Assembly: GCF_900107145.1 (NCBI RefSeq)
Contig: NZ_FNOW01000023.1
Span: 1-45,812, forward strand
DNA: 45,812 nt
From: Allochromatium warmingii
GTDB lineage: Bacteria; Pseudomonadota; Gammaproteobacteria; Chromatiales; Chromatiaceae
Reading direction: 5' to 3'
The stretch's first letter is position 1; each line of letters opens with the position of its first letter. The notes under the pieces were generated by a model. The model did not search any database and was not told where the DNA came from. It worked only from the letters and a program-made list of their open reading frames with translations. Positions 8,188 to 18,000 of the stretch are shown piece after piece. Position numbers and translations under genes: made by a program.

Positions 8188-8601
8188 ATGTTAGACTCAT
8201 ATCGTTTATTCAATCGTTTACTCATTTTTTTAGCTATTATCCTCATGATTACTGCCTGTGCTCCCGTTTATCGCACAGTTTATGATTACAGTCCACCACA
8301 AGACGCTAGTGGTAGACAATGCCTGAATCATTGCCTACACATGCGAGCGATGTGTCGCGTCGCTGCTGAACAACAGGCTAATCAAGAACGCATGATTTGT
8401 CAGCAGCAAATAGCATTTAATTATGCAATGTGTATTGCTGCTGCAAAAGTAGATGCCGCGCATGTGTCATGCTCGGTTAATACATATTGCGGCGACCGTC
8501 AACCCGATACAAGTCAGTGCCAAGCTGAATATAATCTGTGCTATCAAAATTGTGGCGGCATGGTTAAGGGTCGGCAAGTCTGCGTTGCATTTTGTCAATA
8601 A
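8188..8601 (+). CDS. Cysteine-rich lipoprotein
   Basis: A 137-residue predicted lipoprotein. Residues 1-23 form a signal peptide ending in the lipobox ITAC, so Cys24 would be lipidated. The mature part has 12 further cysteines, including three CX3C pairs (CLNHC, CYQNC, CVAFC) and spaced single cysteines in the middle. An even number fits a disulfide-bonded domain or possibly metal binding. I do not recognise a named family. It lies between the large membrane protein gene and a metallo-hydrolase gene on the same strand. Its A+T content is higher than that of the neighbours. Confidence 0.75.
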   Translation: MLDSYRLFNRLLIFLAIILMITACAPVYRTVYDYSPPQDASGRQCLNHCLHMRAMCRVAAEQQANQERMICQQQIAFNYAMCIAAAKVDAAHVSCSVNTYCGDRQPDTSQCQAEYNLCYQNCGGMVKGRQVCVAFCQ

Positions 8602-8640
8602 CATTGCTTATTTTTAAGCCTAAACTGAGAATTGAGAGTG

Positions 8641-9642
8641 ATGACCCAAGCATTGATTCAGGACATTCACGAGATCGCTGATGGCATTTATTGTATCGAA
8701 ACCGGATTGTATCGCCCCGGACTCGCTGCCGCTTATTTGGTACGTTCGGGTCAGCAACTTGCGTTAATTGATACTGGCCCAGCTAAAGCAGCGCCACTGT
8801 TGCTTGCTGCGATCCGTGCGCTTGATTTAACTCCAGAACAGGTCACGTATGTGATGCCGACGCATGTGCATCTCGATCATGCGGGAGCGGCTGGTCATTT
8901 AATGGCTGAATGCCCGAATGCACAACTGATTGCGCATCCCAAAGGCGCACCGCATCTGATTGATCCGAGTAAATTAATTGCCGGTGCGACGGCTGTATAT
9001 GGTGCAGTGTATTTTGAGCGCGATTTTGGCGCACCGCTACCAATTCCTGCCGAACGCGTTTTAATTGCTGAAGATGGGCAGACGTTTGATCTCAATGGGC
9101 GCACGCTGACCTTTATTGATACGCCCGGACACGCGAATCATCATGGCTGTATCTTCGACCAGCAAACGCACGGCATATTTAGTGGCGATACCTTTGGCAT
9201 CGCTTACCGTGAGTTTAATACCGCGCACGGCCCAATGCTCTTTGCCCCGACCACGCCGGTTGCTTTTGAGCCAGATATTTGGTTAGCGAGTTTGGATAAA
9301 TTGATGACCTATGCGCCACAGGCGATGTATTTGACGCATTATGGACGGCTCGATCAACCTGCGGCACAGGTTGCGATCTTGCGTCAGAGCATTCGTGATT
9401 TAGCGGAATTAGCAATCCGCGCAGCGCACCAGCCGGAAGCAGAACAGCAACAGCGGATTGAAAACGCTCTCCGCGCCTATTTTATTCAGCGAGCGCGAGT
9501 GCATGGGGTGGAGCTGGATGACGAGCATATTTATTCATTACTGAGCGTTGATATTGAACTCAACGCTCAGGGATTAGCGGTTTGGCTCAAACGGCGGAAT
9601 GAGCGTGAGCTATCAGCTTCCAGCGTTCAGCCGCCAGCATAA
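8641..9642 (+). CDS. Metallo-beta-lactamase-fold hydrolase
   Basis: A 333-residue MBL-fold enzyme, cytoplasmic. The metal-binding motif THVHLDH is at residues 74-80, with the later ligands in DTPGHANHHG, SGDTFG and LTHYG, so both zinc sites look complete. The first part resembles glyoxalase II-like hydrolases, but the substrate is unknown. The C-terminal 100 residues are a helical extension seen in many MBL hydrolases of this group. Start: ATG 8641, with in-frame TTG 8632 and GTG 8638 as alternatives. The last residues (SASSVQPPA) are encoded by a copy of the dispersed repeat, so the native C-terminus may have been extended by it. Confidence 0.85.
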   Translation: MTQALIQDIHEIADGIYCIETGLYRPGLAAAYLVRSGQQLALIDTGPAKAAPLLLAAIRALDLTPEQVTYVMPTHVHLDHAGAAGHLMAECPNAQLIAHPKGAPHLIDPSKLIAGATAVYGAVYFERDFGAPLPIPAERVLIAEDGQTFDLNGRTLTFIDTPGHANHHGCIFDQQTHGIFSGDTFGIAYREFNTAHGPMLFAPTTPVAFEPDIWLASLDKLMTYAPQAMYLTHYGRLDQPAAQVAILRQSIRDLAELAIRAAHQPEAEQQQRIENALRAYFIQRARVHGVELDDEHIYSLLSVDIELNAQGLAVWLKRRNERELSASSVQPPA

Positions 9643-9680
9643 TAATGCTGGAAGCTGGTGGTTGATAGCTGGCAGCTCTA
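9609..9680. repeat. Palindromic copy of the GCTGG/CCAGC repeat at a convergent gene end
   Basis: AGCTATCAGCTTCCAGC and CCGCCAGCAT are mirrored by ATGCTGGAAGCTGG and TTGATAGCTGG. The core is a perfect 7-base stem, CCAGCAT/ATGCTGG, with an AATA loop (9634-9651). It contains the stop codon of the metallo-hydrolase gene and fills the gap to the convergent DHH gene. It could act as a bidirectional transcription end, but no T-run is present. Confidence 0.65.
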
Positions 9681-9683
9681 TAT

Positions 9684-10619
9684 TCACCCATCGGCATTGA
9701 TCCGCGCAATCAATTCGCCTAATACCTGCTCGGCACGATCATTTTCAACCTGACAGGTGCCCGCTGCTTGATGACCGCCGCCGCCGTATTCGAGCATCAA
9801 TTCACCGACATTGGTTTGTGAACTCCGGTCAAAAATGGATTTGCCGGTTGCAAAAACGGTGTTTTGCTGTTTAACACCCCAAAGAACGTGAATTGAGATA
9901 TTGCACTGCGGAAAGAGTGCGTAAATGATGAAGCGATTGCCGGCCCAGATGGTTGCTTCGTGGCGTAAATCTAGCACCACTAAATTATTGTGAACGGTTG
10001 CACAGCGCAAAATCTGTTCTTTGCAGCGATTTTCGTGCTCAAAATAGAGTTCAACGCGCTCGCGGACATCGGGTAATGCGAGAATTTGGTCGATGTCGTG
10101 ATTTTTGCAATAGTCGATGAGATCCATCATCAAGTTATAATTCGAGATGCGGAATTCACGGAAACGCCCTAATCCAGTGCGGGCATCCATTAAGAAATTC
10201 AGCAGCACCCAGCCAGTCGGATGTAAGACTTCTTCTTGATCGAATTGGGCCGAATCGCCTTTATCGACCGCTTCCATCATGTCGCCCCAAGCGGCCGGAA
10301 AGACATCAAAGCCGCCATAATAGCGCCAGACGACGCGCGCGGCTGACGGGGCTTCGGCATCAATAATATGATTATCATGTTGCCCAGTGCGTAGCGTTTC
10401 GGACAAATGATGATCGAATGCGATATGCACGCCTTCGACATAGGGTAAATTGGTCGTGATGTCGCGGCTGGTAATCGCGATTTTGCCATCCTGCATATCT
10501 TTTGGATGGACAAACATAATTTCATCAATCAAATCCAGATGCTTCAGAAGCACTGCGCATACCAGACCGTCAAAATCGCTACGGGTGACTAAGCGGAATT
10601 TAGATACATGTTCAGACAT
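9684..10619 (-). CDS. DHH-family phosphoesterase
   Basis: A 311-residue member of the DHH superfamily, which includes exopolyphosphatases, RecJ and oligonucleotide or cyclic-dinucleotide phosphodiesterases. Metal-binding motifs are SDFDG (residues 14-18), the name motif DHH (69-71) and an acidic DKGDSAQF loop. The DHHA1-like C-terminal end carries the substrate-binding GGGGHQAAGTC. No membrane segment. The start ATG 10617-10619 has GGAGAG about seven bases upstream; an earlier in-frame start at 10643 lacks one. It is upstream-adjacent on the same strand to an HD-GYP regulator gene (59 bases away). A role in nucleotide signal breakdown is an inference from context only. Confidence 0.85.
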   Translation of the reverse strand: MSEHVSKFRLVTRSDFDGLVCAVLLKHLDLIDEIMFVHPKDMQDGKIAITSRDITTNLPYVEGVHIAFDHHLSETLRTGQHDNHIIDAEAPSAARVVWRYYGGFDVFPAAWGDMMEAVDKGDSAQFDQEEVLHPTGWVLLNFLMDARTGLGRFREFRISNYNLMMDLIDYCKNHDIDQILALPDVRERVELYFEHENRCKEQILRCATVHNNLVVLDLRHEATIWAGNRFIIYALFPQCNISIHVLWGVKQQNTVFATGKSIFDRSSQTNVGELMLEYGGGGHQAAGTCQVENDRAEQVLGELIARINADG

Positions 10620-10678
10620 TGAAAGCTCTCCAGCTAGATACAAATGACGGTCGAATTGGTGCGCCGAATAAGGTCACA

Positions 10679-11749
10679 TCAATCGTCGTGAAACTGTTCA
10701 CGTAAGGCGCGAATATTGGGCATCAGACGTAGAAAAATTGGCACCAAATCTGGGTCAAAATGCGTGCCAGCTTGTTGGCTGATAAAGGTTACGGCTTCTG
10801 CTTCTGACCAACCGCGTTTGTATGGACGTGCGGAGGTGAGCGCGTCGTATACATCACAGATTGCCGCAATACGCCCAACGAGTGGAATAGCTGTGCCAGC
10901 TAAACCGTGCGGATAACCGCTGCCGTCCCATTTTTCGTGGTGGGTTAATGCGAGCGTGGCGGCTAACTGCAATAATTCAGATTCGCCGCTGGCAAGAATA
11001 TTGACACCAATCACGGTATGTTCCTGCATCAGCTTAAATTCTTCCGGCGTGAGTTTGCCAGGTTTGAGCAAGATGTGATCAGCAATGCCGATTTTGCCAA
11101 TATCGTGCATGGGTGCGGCATAGAGTAAATTGTCACAAAGCGCGGGATCACAACCAGCAGCATCGGCTAATAATTGACAGGCGCGACTCATGCGCCGTAC
11201 ATGGTTGCCGGTTTCGTTATCGCGGTATTCGGCGGCTAATCCAAGACGTTGGACAATTTCTAATTGCGTGAAGCGAATTTTTTCGGTGCGTTCGCGGACT
11301 AAATCTTCGAGTTCATCGGTACGGCGGCGTTGACGTTGATAAAAATACCGCATTTCGAGCATATTGCGGATGCGATACATGACTTCCCAGGGTTCAAAGG
11401 GTTTGCCGATGAAATCTTTGGCACCGAGTGCTAAGGCTCGTTGGCGCGTTTTTGCATCCGTGTGCGCAGTGAGAATAATGACGGGCAAATAGTCATCAGC
11501 CATCTGGGTGCGTAATATCTCCATAACTTCAAAGCCATCAAGATAGGGCATCCGAATATCAAGCAGAATTAAATCAAATTCCCAGTCTTCACATAGGGTT
11601 TGAACTTTGCGCGGATCGGTAATACCGACAAAATTTTCAAATTCATCTTCTTGGAGAATGACTTCAAGCAGCGCGATATTGGCTGGATTGTCATCGACAA
11701 TTAAAATGCGTGACTGGCGAATAGCGGTTTCGAGGCTTGAATAGGTCAT
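10679..11749 (-). CDS. HD-GYP response regulator (probable cyclic-di-GMP phosphodiesterase)
   Basis: A 356-residue two-domain protein of the RpfG type. The N-terminal receiver has ILIVDDNPANIALLEV, phospho-acceptor Asp in LILLDIRMP, TAHTDA and GKPFEP. A coiled linker (RQRRRTDELEDLVRERTEKI) leads to the HD-GYP domain with MHDIGKIGI, LKPGKLT and HHEKWDGSGYP, the signature of phosphodiesterases that linearise cyclic-di-GMP. Start ATG 11747-11749 directly precedes the receiver; no clear Shine-Dalgarno is seen. The PAS histidine kinase gene ends 44 bases upstream on the same strand, making it the likely phosphodonor. Confidence 0.9.
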   Translation of the reverse strand: MTYSSLETAIRQSRILIVDDNPANIALLEVILQEDEFENFVGITDPRKVQTLCEDWEFDLILLDIRMPYLDGFEVMEILRTQMADDYLPVIILTAHTDAKTRQRALALGAKDFIGKPFEPWEVMYRIRNMLEMRYFYQRQRRRTDELEDLVRERTEKIRFTQLEIVQRLGLAAEYRDNETGNHVRRMSRACQLLADAAGCDPALCDNLLYAAPMHDIGKIGIADHILLKPGKLTPEEFKLMQEHTVIGVNILASGESELLQLAATLALTHHEKWDGSGYPHGLAGTAIPLVGRIAAICDVYDALTSARPYKRGWSEAEAVTFISQQAGTHFDPDLVPIFLRLMPNIRALREQFHDD

Positions 11750-11793
11750 CGGTTTACATTCGGTCTCTATGTTCTGGAGTGAGTGCGACAGAC

Positions 11794-13398
11794 TCAAATC
11801 ACATCGGTAGCCGGGCGCGTCAAGGGCCATTCAATCCAGAATGTGCTTCCCTGGCCTAAAACGCTGTCAACGCCAATCTGTCCACCGAGTCGCGCCATGC
11901 GTTCACGCGCCAGCGCCAGCCCAATGCCCATGCCGGCAATCGCGGCTTGATCGGCCTGAAGGCGGTTGAAGGGTTCAAAAATCGCTTCGTAATCTTGAGC
12001 GGCAATGCCGGGGCCGGTGTCGTGGACTTCCAGCCGTTGGCGTTGATTAGCCACTGGCCGCCAGGTGAGTTGCACGCGCCCGCCATCGTGATTGTATTGG
12101 ATCGCGTTGGAAAGCAGATGTCGTAGGACTTGCCGAAAACGCTGATGATCGATGCGTAGGCAGACTGCTGCGCCAGCGGGTTGATAGTGCAGCGTAATGC
12201 TGCGCTCGTTGGCGTGATCGCTGAGTTCGGCGAGACAATCGTGTACCACATCATCGAGCGCGATGGGTTCAACGATGGGTGGCGACGATTCAGATTGCGC
12301 TTCGACCAGCTCCAAGATGCCGTCGATCAATTCTAAGAGATGTCGCCCGCTGTTTTCGATGTAGTGCAGTTGGTCAGCTTGGCGTTCAGATAATGGTTCA
12401 CGGCGACTGTGCGCGAGCACCTGGGCAAAGCCGAGAATGGCATTGAGTGGCGTGCGCAGTTCATGCGTCATGCGGGCGAGAAAGGCGGATTTGGCCTGAT
12501 TAGCTTGCGTACTGGCGTCCTGAAGCTGGCGGCGCTCGGTGACATCTTGCGCCACACCGAGCATTTTGAGCGGGGTGCCATCGGCGGCGCGGATGACGTT
12601 GCCGCGTTCATGCAGCCAGCGTAGCTCGCCGTTGGGCCAGAGTACGCGATGTTCGATATCGTAATCTTGATTTTGTTCGAGACAGGCGCGGATGGCCTGT
12701 TGGACGGCTTCACGATCATCGGGATAAATCGCGGCTAAAAACAGTGCATAAGACGGCTGAATACTGAGGTCGTCATAACCAAACATTGGCGCGATGCGCT
12801 CTGACCAATACAGCGTACCGCTGGCAATATCCCATTCCCAAGAGCCGATTTTGGCAAAGGTTTGACTGCGTTGCAGCCGTGCTTCGAGTTCACGCAGCTC
12901 GCGGATTTGTTGCGCTAACTGTGCCTCATAGGTTTGACGCTCGGCAATATCACGCACCACTGAGACATAGCGGGCGGGCTGATTCGTTGGCGCGAGATAC
13001 TGCATAAAAATCTCGACCGGAATATCGTGTCCGTCGCGGTGACGGTGACGGGTTTCAAAACGCAGTTCTGACAGCTCGCCGCGCTGCAATGGCCCGACGA
13101 GCGCACGAAAATGTGCTTCATCGAAATCCGGTTTGAAATCAAACGGGCGCATGGTTAACAGCGTTGCTGCATTATAGCCAAGCTGTTTCACTGCGCTCTG
13201 ATTGACATAGGTGAGGCGCAAGGTGTCAGGATCGAACGTCAAGACACTATCACGCACCTGATCGAGCGTGGTTTTGAGATGACAGGGGCAGGGGGATGGT
13301 GGCGGCGGTGGAGAGCGGTGACGGCGCAGGCGCTGGAGTACACGCTGCAACCGTTTTGGCACACGCCGAAGAGACACCGGCGGCCAAATACTTAGCAT
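11794..13398 (-). CDS. PAS-PAS sensor histidine kinase
   Basis: A 534-residue cytoplasmic histidine kinase without membrane segments. A basic, proline-rich N-terminus (RSPPPPPSPCPC) is unusual and may mean that translation starts later. Two PAS domains follow: DSVLTFDPDTLRLTYVN to VVRDIAER, and FAKIGSWEWDI to VAQDVTERR. The dimerisation domain has the H-box MTHELRTPLNAILGF (His312). The ATPase domain has LLSNAIQYN, DTGPGI and GMGIGLALAR. It lacks a receiver of its own and sits 44 bases upstream of the HD-GYP response regulator, so the pair likely acts together. The gene diverges from the receiver-kinase gene at 13502 across a 103-base gap. Confidence 0.9.
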   Translation of the reverse strand: MLSIWPPVSLRRVPKRLQRVLQRLRRHRSPPPPPSPCPCHLKTTLDQVRDSVLTFDPDTLRLTYVNQSAVKQLGYNAATLLTMRPFDFKPDFDEAHFRALVGPLQRGELSELRFETRHRHRDGHDIPVEIFMQYLAPTNQPARYVSVVRDIAERQTYEAQLAQQIRELRELEARLQRSQTFAKIGSWEWDIASGTLYWSERIAPMFGYDDLSIQPSYALFLAAIYPDDREAVQQAIRACLEQNQDYDIEHRVLWPNGELRWLHERGNVIRAADGTPLKMLGVAQDVTERRQLQDASTQANQAKSAFLARMTHELRTPLNAILGFAQVLAHSRREPLSERQADQLHYIENSGRHLLELIDGILELVEAQSESSPPIVEPIALDDVVHDCLAELSDHANERSITLHYQPAGAAVCLRIDHQRFRQVLRHLLSNAIQYNHDGGRVQLTWRPVANQRQRLEVHDTGPGIAAQDYEAIFEPFNRLQADQAAIAGMGIGLALARERMARLGGQIGVDSVLGQGSTFWIEWPLTRPATDVI

Positions 13399-13501
13399 AT
13401 AATGACCTGCTCGCTACACAGTTGGCGTATCAGTGATGTGTGATAGAACACAGAATGCTGCATAACGAGATCCGGTCAGTGCGTGACAACAGGACAGGTG
13501 C

Positions 13502-15085
13502 ATGATGGTCTGCAAACCGTCAATTTTGATTGTTGACGATCAACTCGACAACCAGAAGTTCTTAGTCAACTTGTTGAAACCAGACTATCGTGTACTGATT
13601 GCTGCCGATGGTATCGTTGCACTGGATTTATTGCGAACGCCACCGGAACCGGATCTGATTTTGCTGGATATTATGATGCCGATTATGGATGGCTACGAAA
13701 CCTGCCAGCGCATCAAGCAGCAACCACGTCTCGCCCAGATTCCGATTATTTTTCTCACTGCGAAAATCGACACCGATAGCGAAACCCGGAGTTTTGAGCT
13801 AGGCGCGGTCGATTATGTCAGTAAACCGATCAATCCGCCGGTGTTACGTGCGCGTATCCGTGCGCAACTGGCGCTGGCGACCCAGATGCGACGTGCATGC
13901 GCTGAACGCGACCGTTCACAACAGCTTGTCGCGCAAGTTAGCAGCGAACGTGATGCTATTGAAACCCTTGCGCAGCAGCTACAAGCGGAGATTGCCGAGC
14001 ATGAGCGCACGGAATTAGCCCTACGTGCCAGTCAAGCGCGATTTGAACGCCTCACGCAAACGCTCAAAGATCGGCTGCTCTTTTTCAGTCGCACGCTGGA
14101 AGGCGAGTTGCTCTATCTAAGCGAAGGGGCAAACAGTTTCGGCATCGGCCCGGCGGAGCAGGCGATTGGGTGTATCTGGCCGAATCTGCTGCCGGCGCTG
14201 ATACCGAATCTGGATGCGGTGGTGATGTCAGAACACCTCAACGCAACGACGAATATCGTGCAATACGAGCTGACCTATCGACCGAGCGACGGACGACAAC
14301 GCCATCTGCTCATTCACGAATATCGCGTTCAGGATCACATCCAGCGACGCGAGCTGATTGAAGGCTTGGCGCTCGATGTAACCGAACAGTGGGCACTGGA
14401 ACAGGTCAAAGAAGATGTGCAGCGCATCATGCGCCACGATCTCAAAGGGCCACTCAACGCGATGATTGCGCTGCCGAGTTTAATCCTCAATGACGACAGC
14501 CTAAGCCAGAAATCGCGCAAATATGTTGGCATGATCGAGGAATCCGGTCGGCAAATGTACGACATGATCGAGCTATCGCTGGATCTATTCAAAATGGAAA
14601 CTGGCCACTATCACTATTTTGCTCAATCCATCGACATCCTCGTCGTACTGCAGCGCTTACAGCAGTTTGCTGAAGTACGCTTACGTGACAAAACCCTCAC
14701 AGTCCAGATGCGGCTTGATGGGCGGTCGTGTGCGGAATCGGAAGAATTATGGGCTACTGCTGATGATCGGCTGCTATTTTCGCTGCTCTCGAATTTATGG
14801 ATCAACGCAATTGAAGCCTCACCTGATGGCGCAACCATTGAGCTTGAACTTCAGCGCCAAGCGACAACAGTCGAACTAACACTCCGCAATCGCGGCACCG
14901 TGCCCGAAGTGATCCGCGACCATTTCTTTGAAAAATACCGCACCCACGGCAAACGCGGCGGAACCGGATTAGGCACCTACTCAGCCAAGCTTATGGCTGA
15001 CACGATGGGCCTTAGCTTAAGCATGGAAACCTCACCGCTTGAGAATTGGACATGCCTGCGGCTAACGCTACCGGTATTAGCGTGA
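13502..15085 (+). CDS. Receiver-linked histidine kinase
   Basis: A 527-residue soluble protein with a receiver at the front and a kinase at the back. Receiver: ILIVDDQLDNQKFLVNLL, phospho-acceptor Asp in LILLDIMMP, FLTAK and VSKPINPP. A coiled coil follows (about residues 130-180), then a PAS-like domain ending ALDVTEQWALEQ. The H-box is MRHDLKGPLNAMI (His312), and the ATPase part has NLWINAIEAS and GGTGLGTYSAKL. The D-loop (LRNRGTVPE) departs from the usual DNGxG, so ATP binding deserves a check. Two ATGs in tandem make the start ambiguous by one codon. The end overlaps the hybrid kinase gene by four bases if that starts at GTG 15082. Confidence 0.87.
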   Translation: MMVCKPSILIVDDQLDNQKFLVNLLKPDYRVLIAADGIVALDLLRTPPEPDLILLDIMMPIMDGYETCQRIKQQPRLAQIPIIFLTAKIDTDSETRSFELGAVDYVSKPINPPVLRARIRAQLALATQMRRACAERDRSQQLVAQVSSERDAIETLAQQLQAEIAEHERTELALRASQARFERLTQTLKDRLLFFSRTLEGELLYLSEGANSFGIGPAEQAIGCIWPNLLPALIPNLDAVVMSEHLNATTNIVQYELTYRPSDGRQRHLLIHEYRVQDHIQRRELIEGLALDVTEQWALEQVKEDVQRIMRHDLKGPLNAMIALPSLILNDDSLSQKSRKYVGMIEESGRQMYDMIELSLDLFKMETGHYHYFAQSIDILVVLQRLQQFAEVRLRDKTLTVQMRLDGRSCAESEELWATADDRLLFSLLSNLWINAIEASPDGATIELELQRQATTVELTLRNRGTVPEVIRDHFFEKYRTHGKRGGTGLGTYSAKLMADTMGLSLSMETSPLENWTCLRLTLPVLA

Positions 15086-18000
15086 AACAGCGGCGACCGT
15101 GGTGGGCACCTACGCTCACATTCCCACTCAGAATTTTCAGCTTTTTCAGCGTTTTCAGTTTATTCAGCGCATTCAGCGTCACCTTATTGATACCGACGCC
15201 TACACACGCAGCCACTGCAACAGACTCAGCCCTCGAACCCGTCTCACTCCAACTACCCTGGAAACATCAATTCGAGTTTGCTGGATTTTATGCCGCCCTT
15301 GCACAAGGGTTTTATCGTGAACGCGGACTAGCGGTTGAACTCCGTGAGTATCAGCCAGGACTTGATCAACGCACAACCGTCTTAACTGGTGCCGCTACCT
15401 TTGGCCTAACCAATGGTCAAGTCATCGAATGGCGGTTACGTGGCGAGCCGGTCATCTTACTTGCCAACTACTTTAAAAAACCGCCCCTCGTACTCCTAGC
15501 CCGCTCAGGCTTACATCGCTTCGCTGATTTACGCGGGCGGCGCTTAATGGCTGACAGCGACGATTTGCAATCGCCATTAATGAAAGCGGCACTCCGTGAC
15601 GCGGGTTTAATTCCGGGCGAAACCCTGACCATTGTGCCGCAAACCTTCGATGCTGGGCCGCTGATTCGCGGCGACATCGACGCTATGACTGCTTTTATCA
15701 CCAATGACCCCTTTGATCTGGAAAACAAAGGCATTCCCTTTCAAGTCATCGAAATCGGCGGCGCTGTACCTGGATTAGGCGACAGTTATTTATTCACAGC
15801 CGAAACCCTGACACACACACACCCGAAATTGATCCGTGATTTCATTGCCGCGAGTCATGCTGGTTGGGCCTATGCCCTTGCGCATGTTGATGAACTCATT
15901 GAGCTGATTCACACCCAATACGCACCCCAGCGTAGTCGCGCCGCCTTACGCTATGAAGCCGACCGCACCCGCGAACTCATGCAGCCACAACTGCGACCGA
16001 TTGGCGCGGTGTCGCCATCCTGTATCGAACATGTCGCGCAGCATTTATTAGAAATTGGCGTTCCTGGCCAAGCACAGTCTTTAAAAGGGTTTTTATCAAC
16101 AGCGGCTATACTGACCTCCGCGACGCCGACGCAACCACCCACCACAACACAATCAGCGGAAACTGCGCTGTCCGCCGCCGACTTACACCTCAGCGCCGCG
16201 CAACGCGCTTGGCTCGCCGCGCACCCGGTCATCCGCTACACCCAATGGCAAGACCGCGCCCCGATTGAATACCACGACGCCAGCGGAGCGCCTGCTGGCA
16301 TCAGTCAAGACTATCTCACGCAGGTGGCCGACGCCCTCAATCTCCAGCTCGACTATGTTCCAACAGCAAGCTGGACAGTGGCCCTCAATAAACTGCGCTC
16401 CGGTGAAATTGATTTACTCCCAACAGCGGCTATCACTGCCGAACGCCGCAATTATCTGGCCTTCACCCAGCCGTATTTAAATCTACCGGTGGCGATTTTT
16501 GCGCCGATCAACGCGCCCTTTTATGGCGATCTGGACGCATTACGCGGGCAACCCGTAGCAGTTATTGCTAGCGCAGCAACCGAAGAATGGCTACGCCGCG
16601 ATCATCCAGAATTAAAATTAGTTACTGTGTCCGATAGTGCTGCTGGATTACGCACATTAGAACGCCGACAGACTGTTGCGTTTGTTGATAGTTTGCTCAC
16701 CGCCAGTCACCTTATTGGCCGCGATCCCTCACTGCGTCAACGCATGGCTGGCAATACCCCCTATCGCTTTGCTCTCGGCATGGCGGTGCGGCGCGAACTC
16801 GCCCCCTTAGCTGACATCCTCAACCAAGCGTTAAACACCATCAGTACTGAAGAACGCGAAGCCATTGAGCAGCGTTGGATGCAAACTCCTCCCCGCATCC
16901 AGACGGATTACACACTACTTTGGCAAGTATCGGGATTTTTGATTGTCATCATCGCCAGCATTCTGTATTGGAACTGCCGCTTGACGCTGACCCAAGCGGC
17001 GCTGCAAGTCAGCCATGCTCGCTATGATGATCTGGTGCGCCTAATTCCGGTTGGACTATTCACTGCCTACCATCACGCCGATGGACGCGAAGCGATTGAA
17101 TATCTCAGCCCCAAAGCGGCTAGTTTGCTGGCTATCGAGCACACCGACCCGCAATCACTTGCTGACTGTGATCCCCTATTCGTGCGCGTCCATCCTACCG
17201 ATCAGGCGGATTTGTGGCGGCACCGACACATGGCGATCAGCCAGCGCCAAGATTGTTGTTGGGAAGGGCGAATGCTCATTAACGATGAAACGCGCTGGTT
17301 TCGCCTCGAAGCCATTGCTGAACCGCAGACCGATGGTTCCTGCCGCTGGCAAGGCGTCATCAGTGACATCAGCGCCCAAAAACAGGCTGAAGCGGCATTG
17401 ATTCAAGCGCGTCAAGCTGCCGATACCGCCAACCGCGCCAAAAGCGATTTTTTAGCCAATATGAGCCATGAAATTCGCACACCGATGAATGCCGTGCTGG
17501 GCATGATGTATTTATGTCTCAATACGGAATTAGATGCTGCGCAACGTCATTATCTTGAACAAGCGCAACGGGCAGCGAAAACGCTGCTGGCGCTGCTCAA
17601 TGATATTCTGGATTTTTCTAAAATCGAATCCGGTTATTTACAGCTCGAACACGCGCCCTTTTTATTATCCGGCGTGCTCGATAATTTGCGCGTGGTCGTC
17701 AGCCGCAAAGCTGTGGATTCGGGATTAGCCTTGCACTTTGATGCGGATCCAGCAATTCCCGATGCGCTCTGTGGCGATGCGATGCGCTTGGGTCAGGTGC
17801 TAATTAATCTCACGGATAATGCAATTAAATTCACGGCGCACGGGCAAATTTGCGTGCGCGTGACCTGCGAACAGCAAGACGCCGAGGGCGTGCGCCTCTG
17901 CTTTGCGGTTGAAGATAGCGGAATTGGCTTGAGTGACGAACAGATGACGGGATTATTCCAACCATTTCAACAAGCCGACACCTCAATTACGCGCCGCTAT

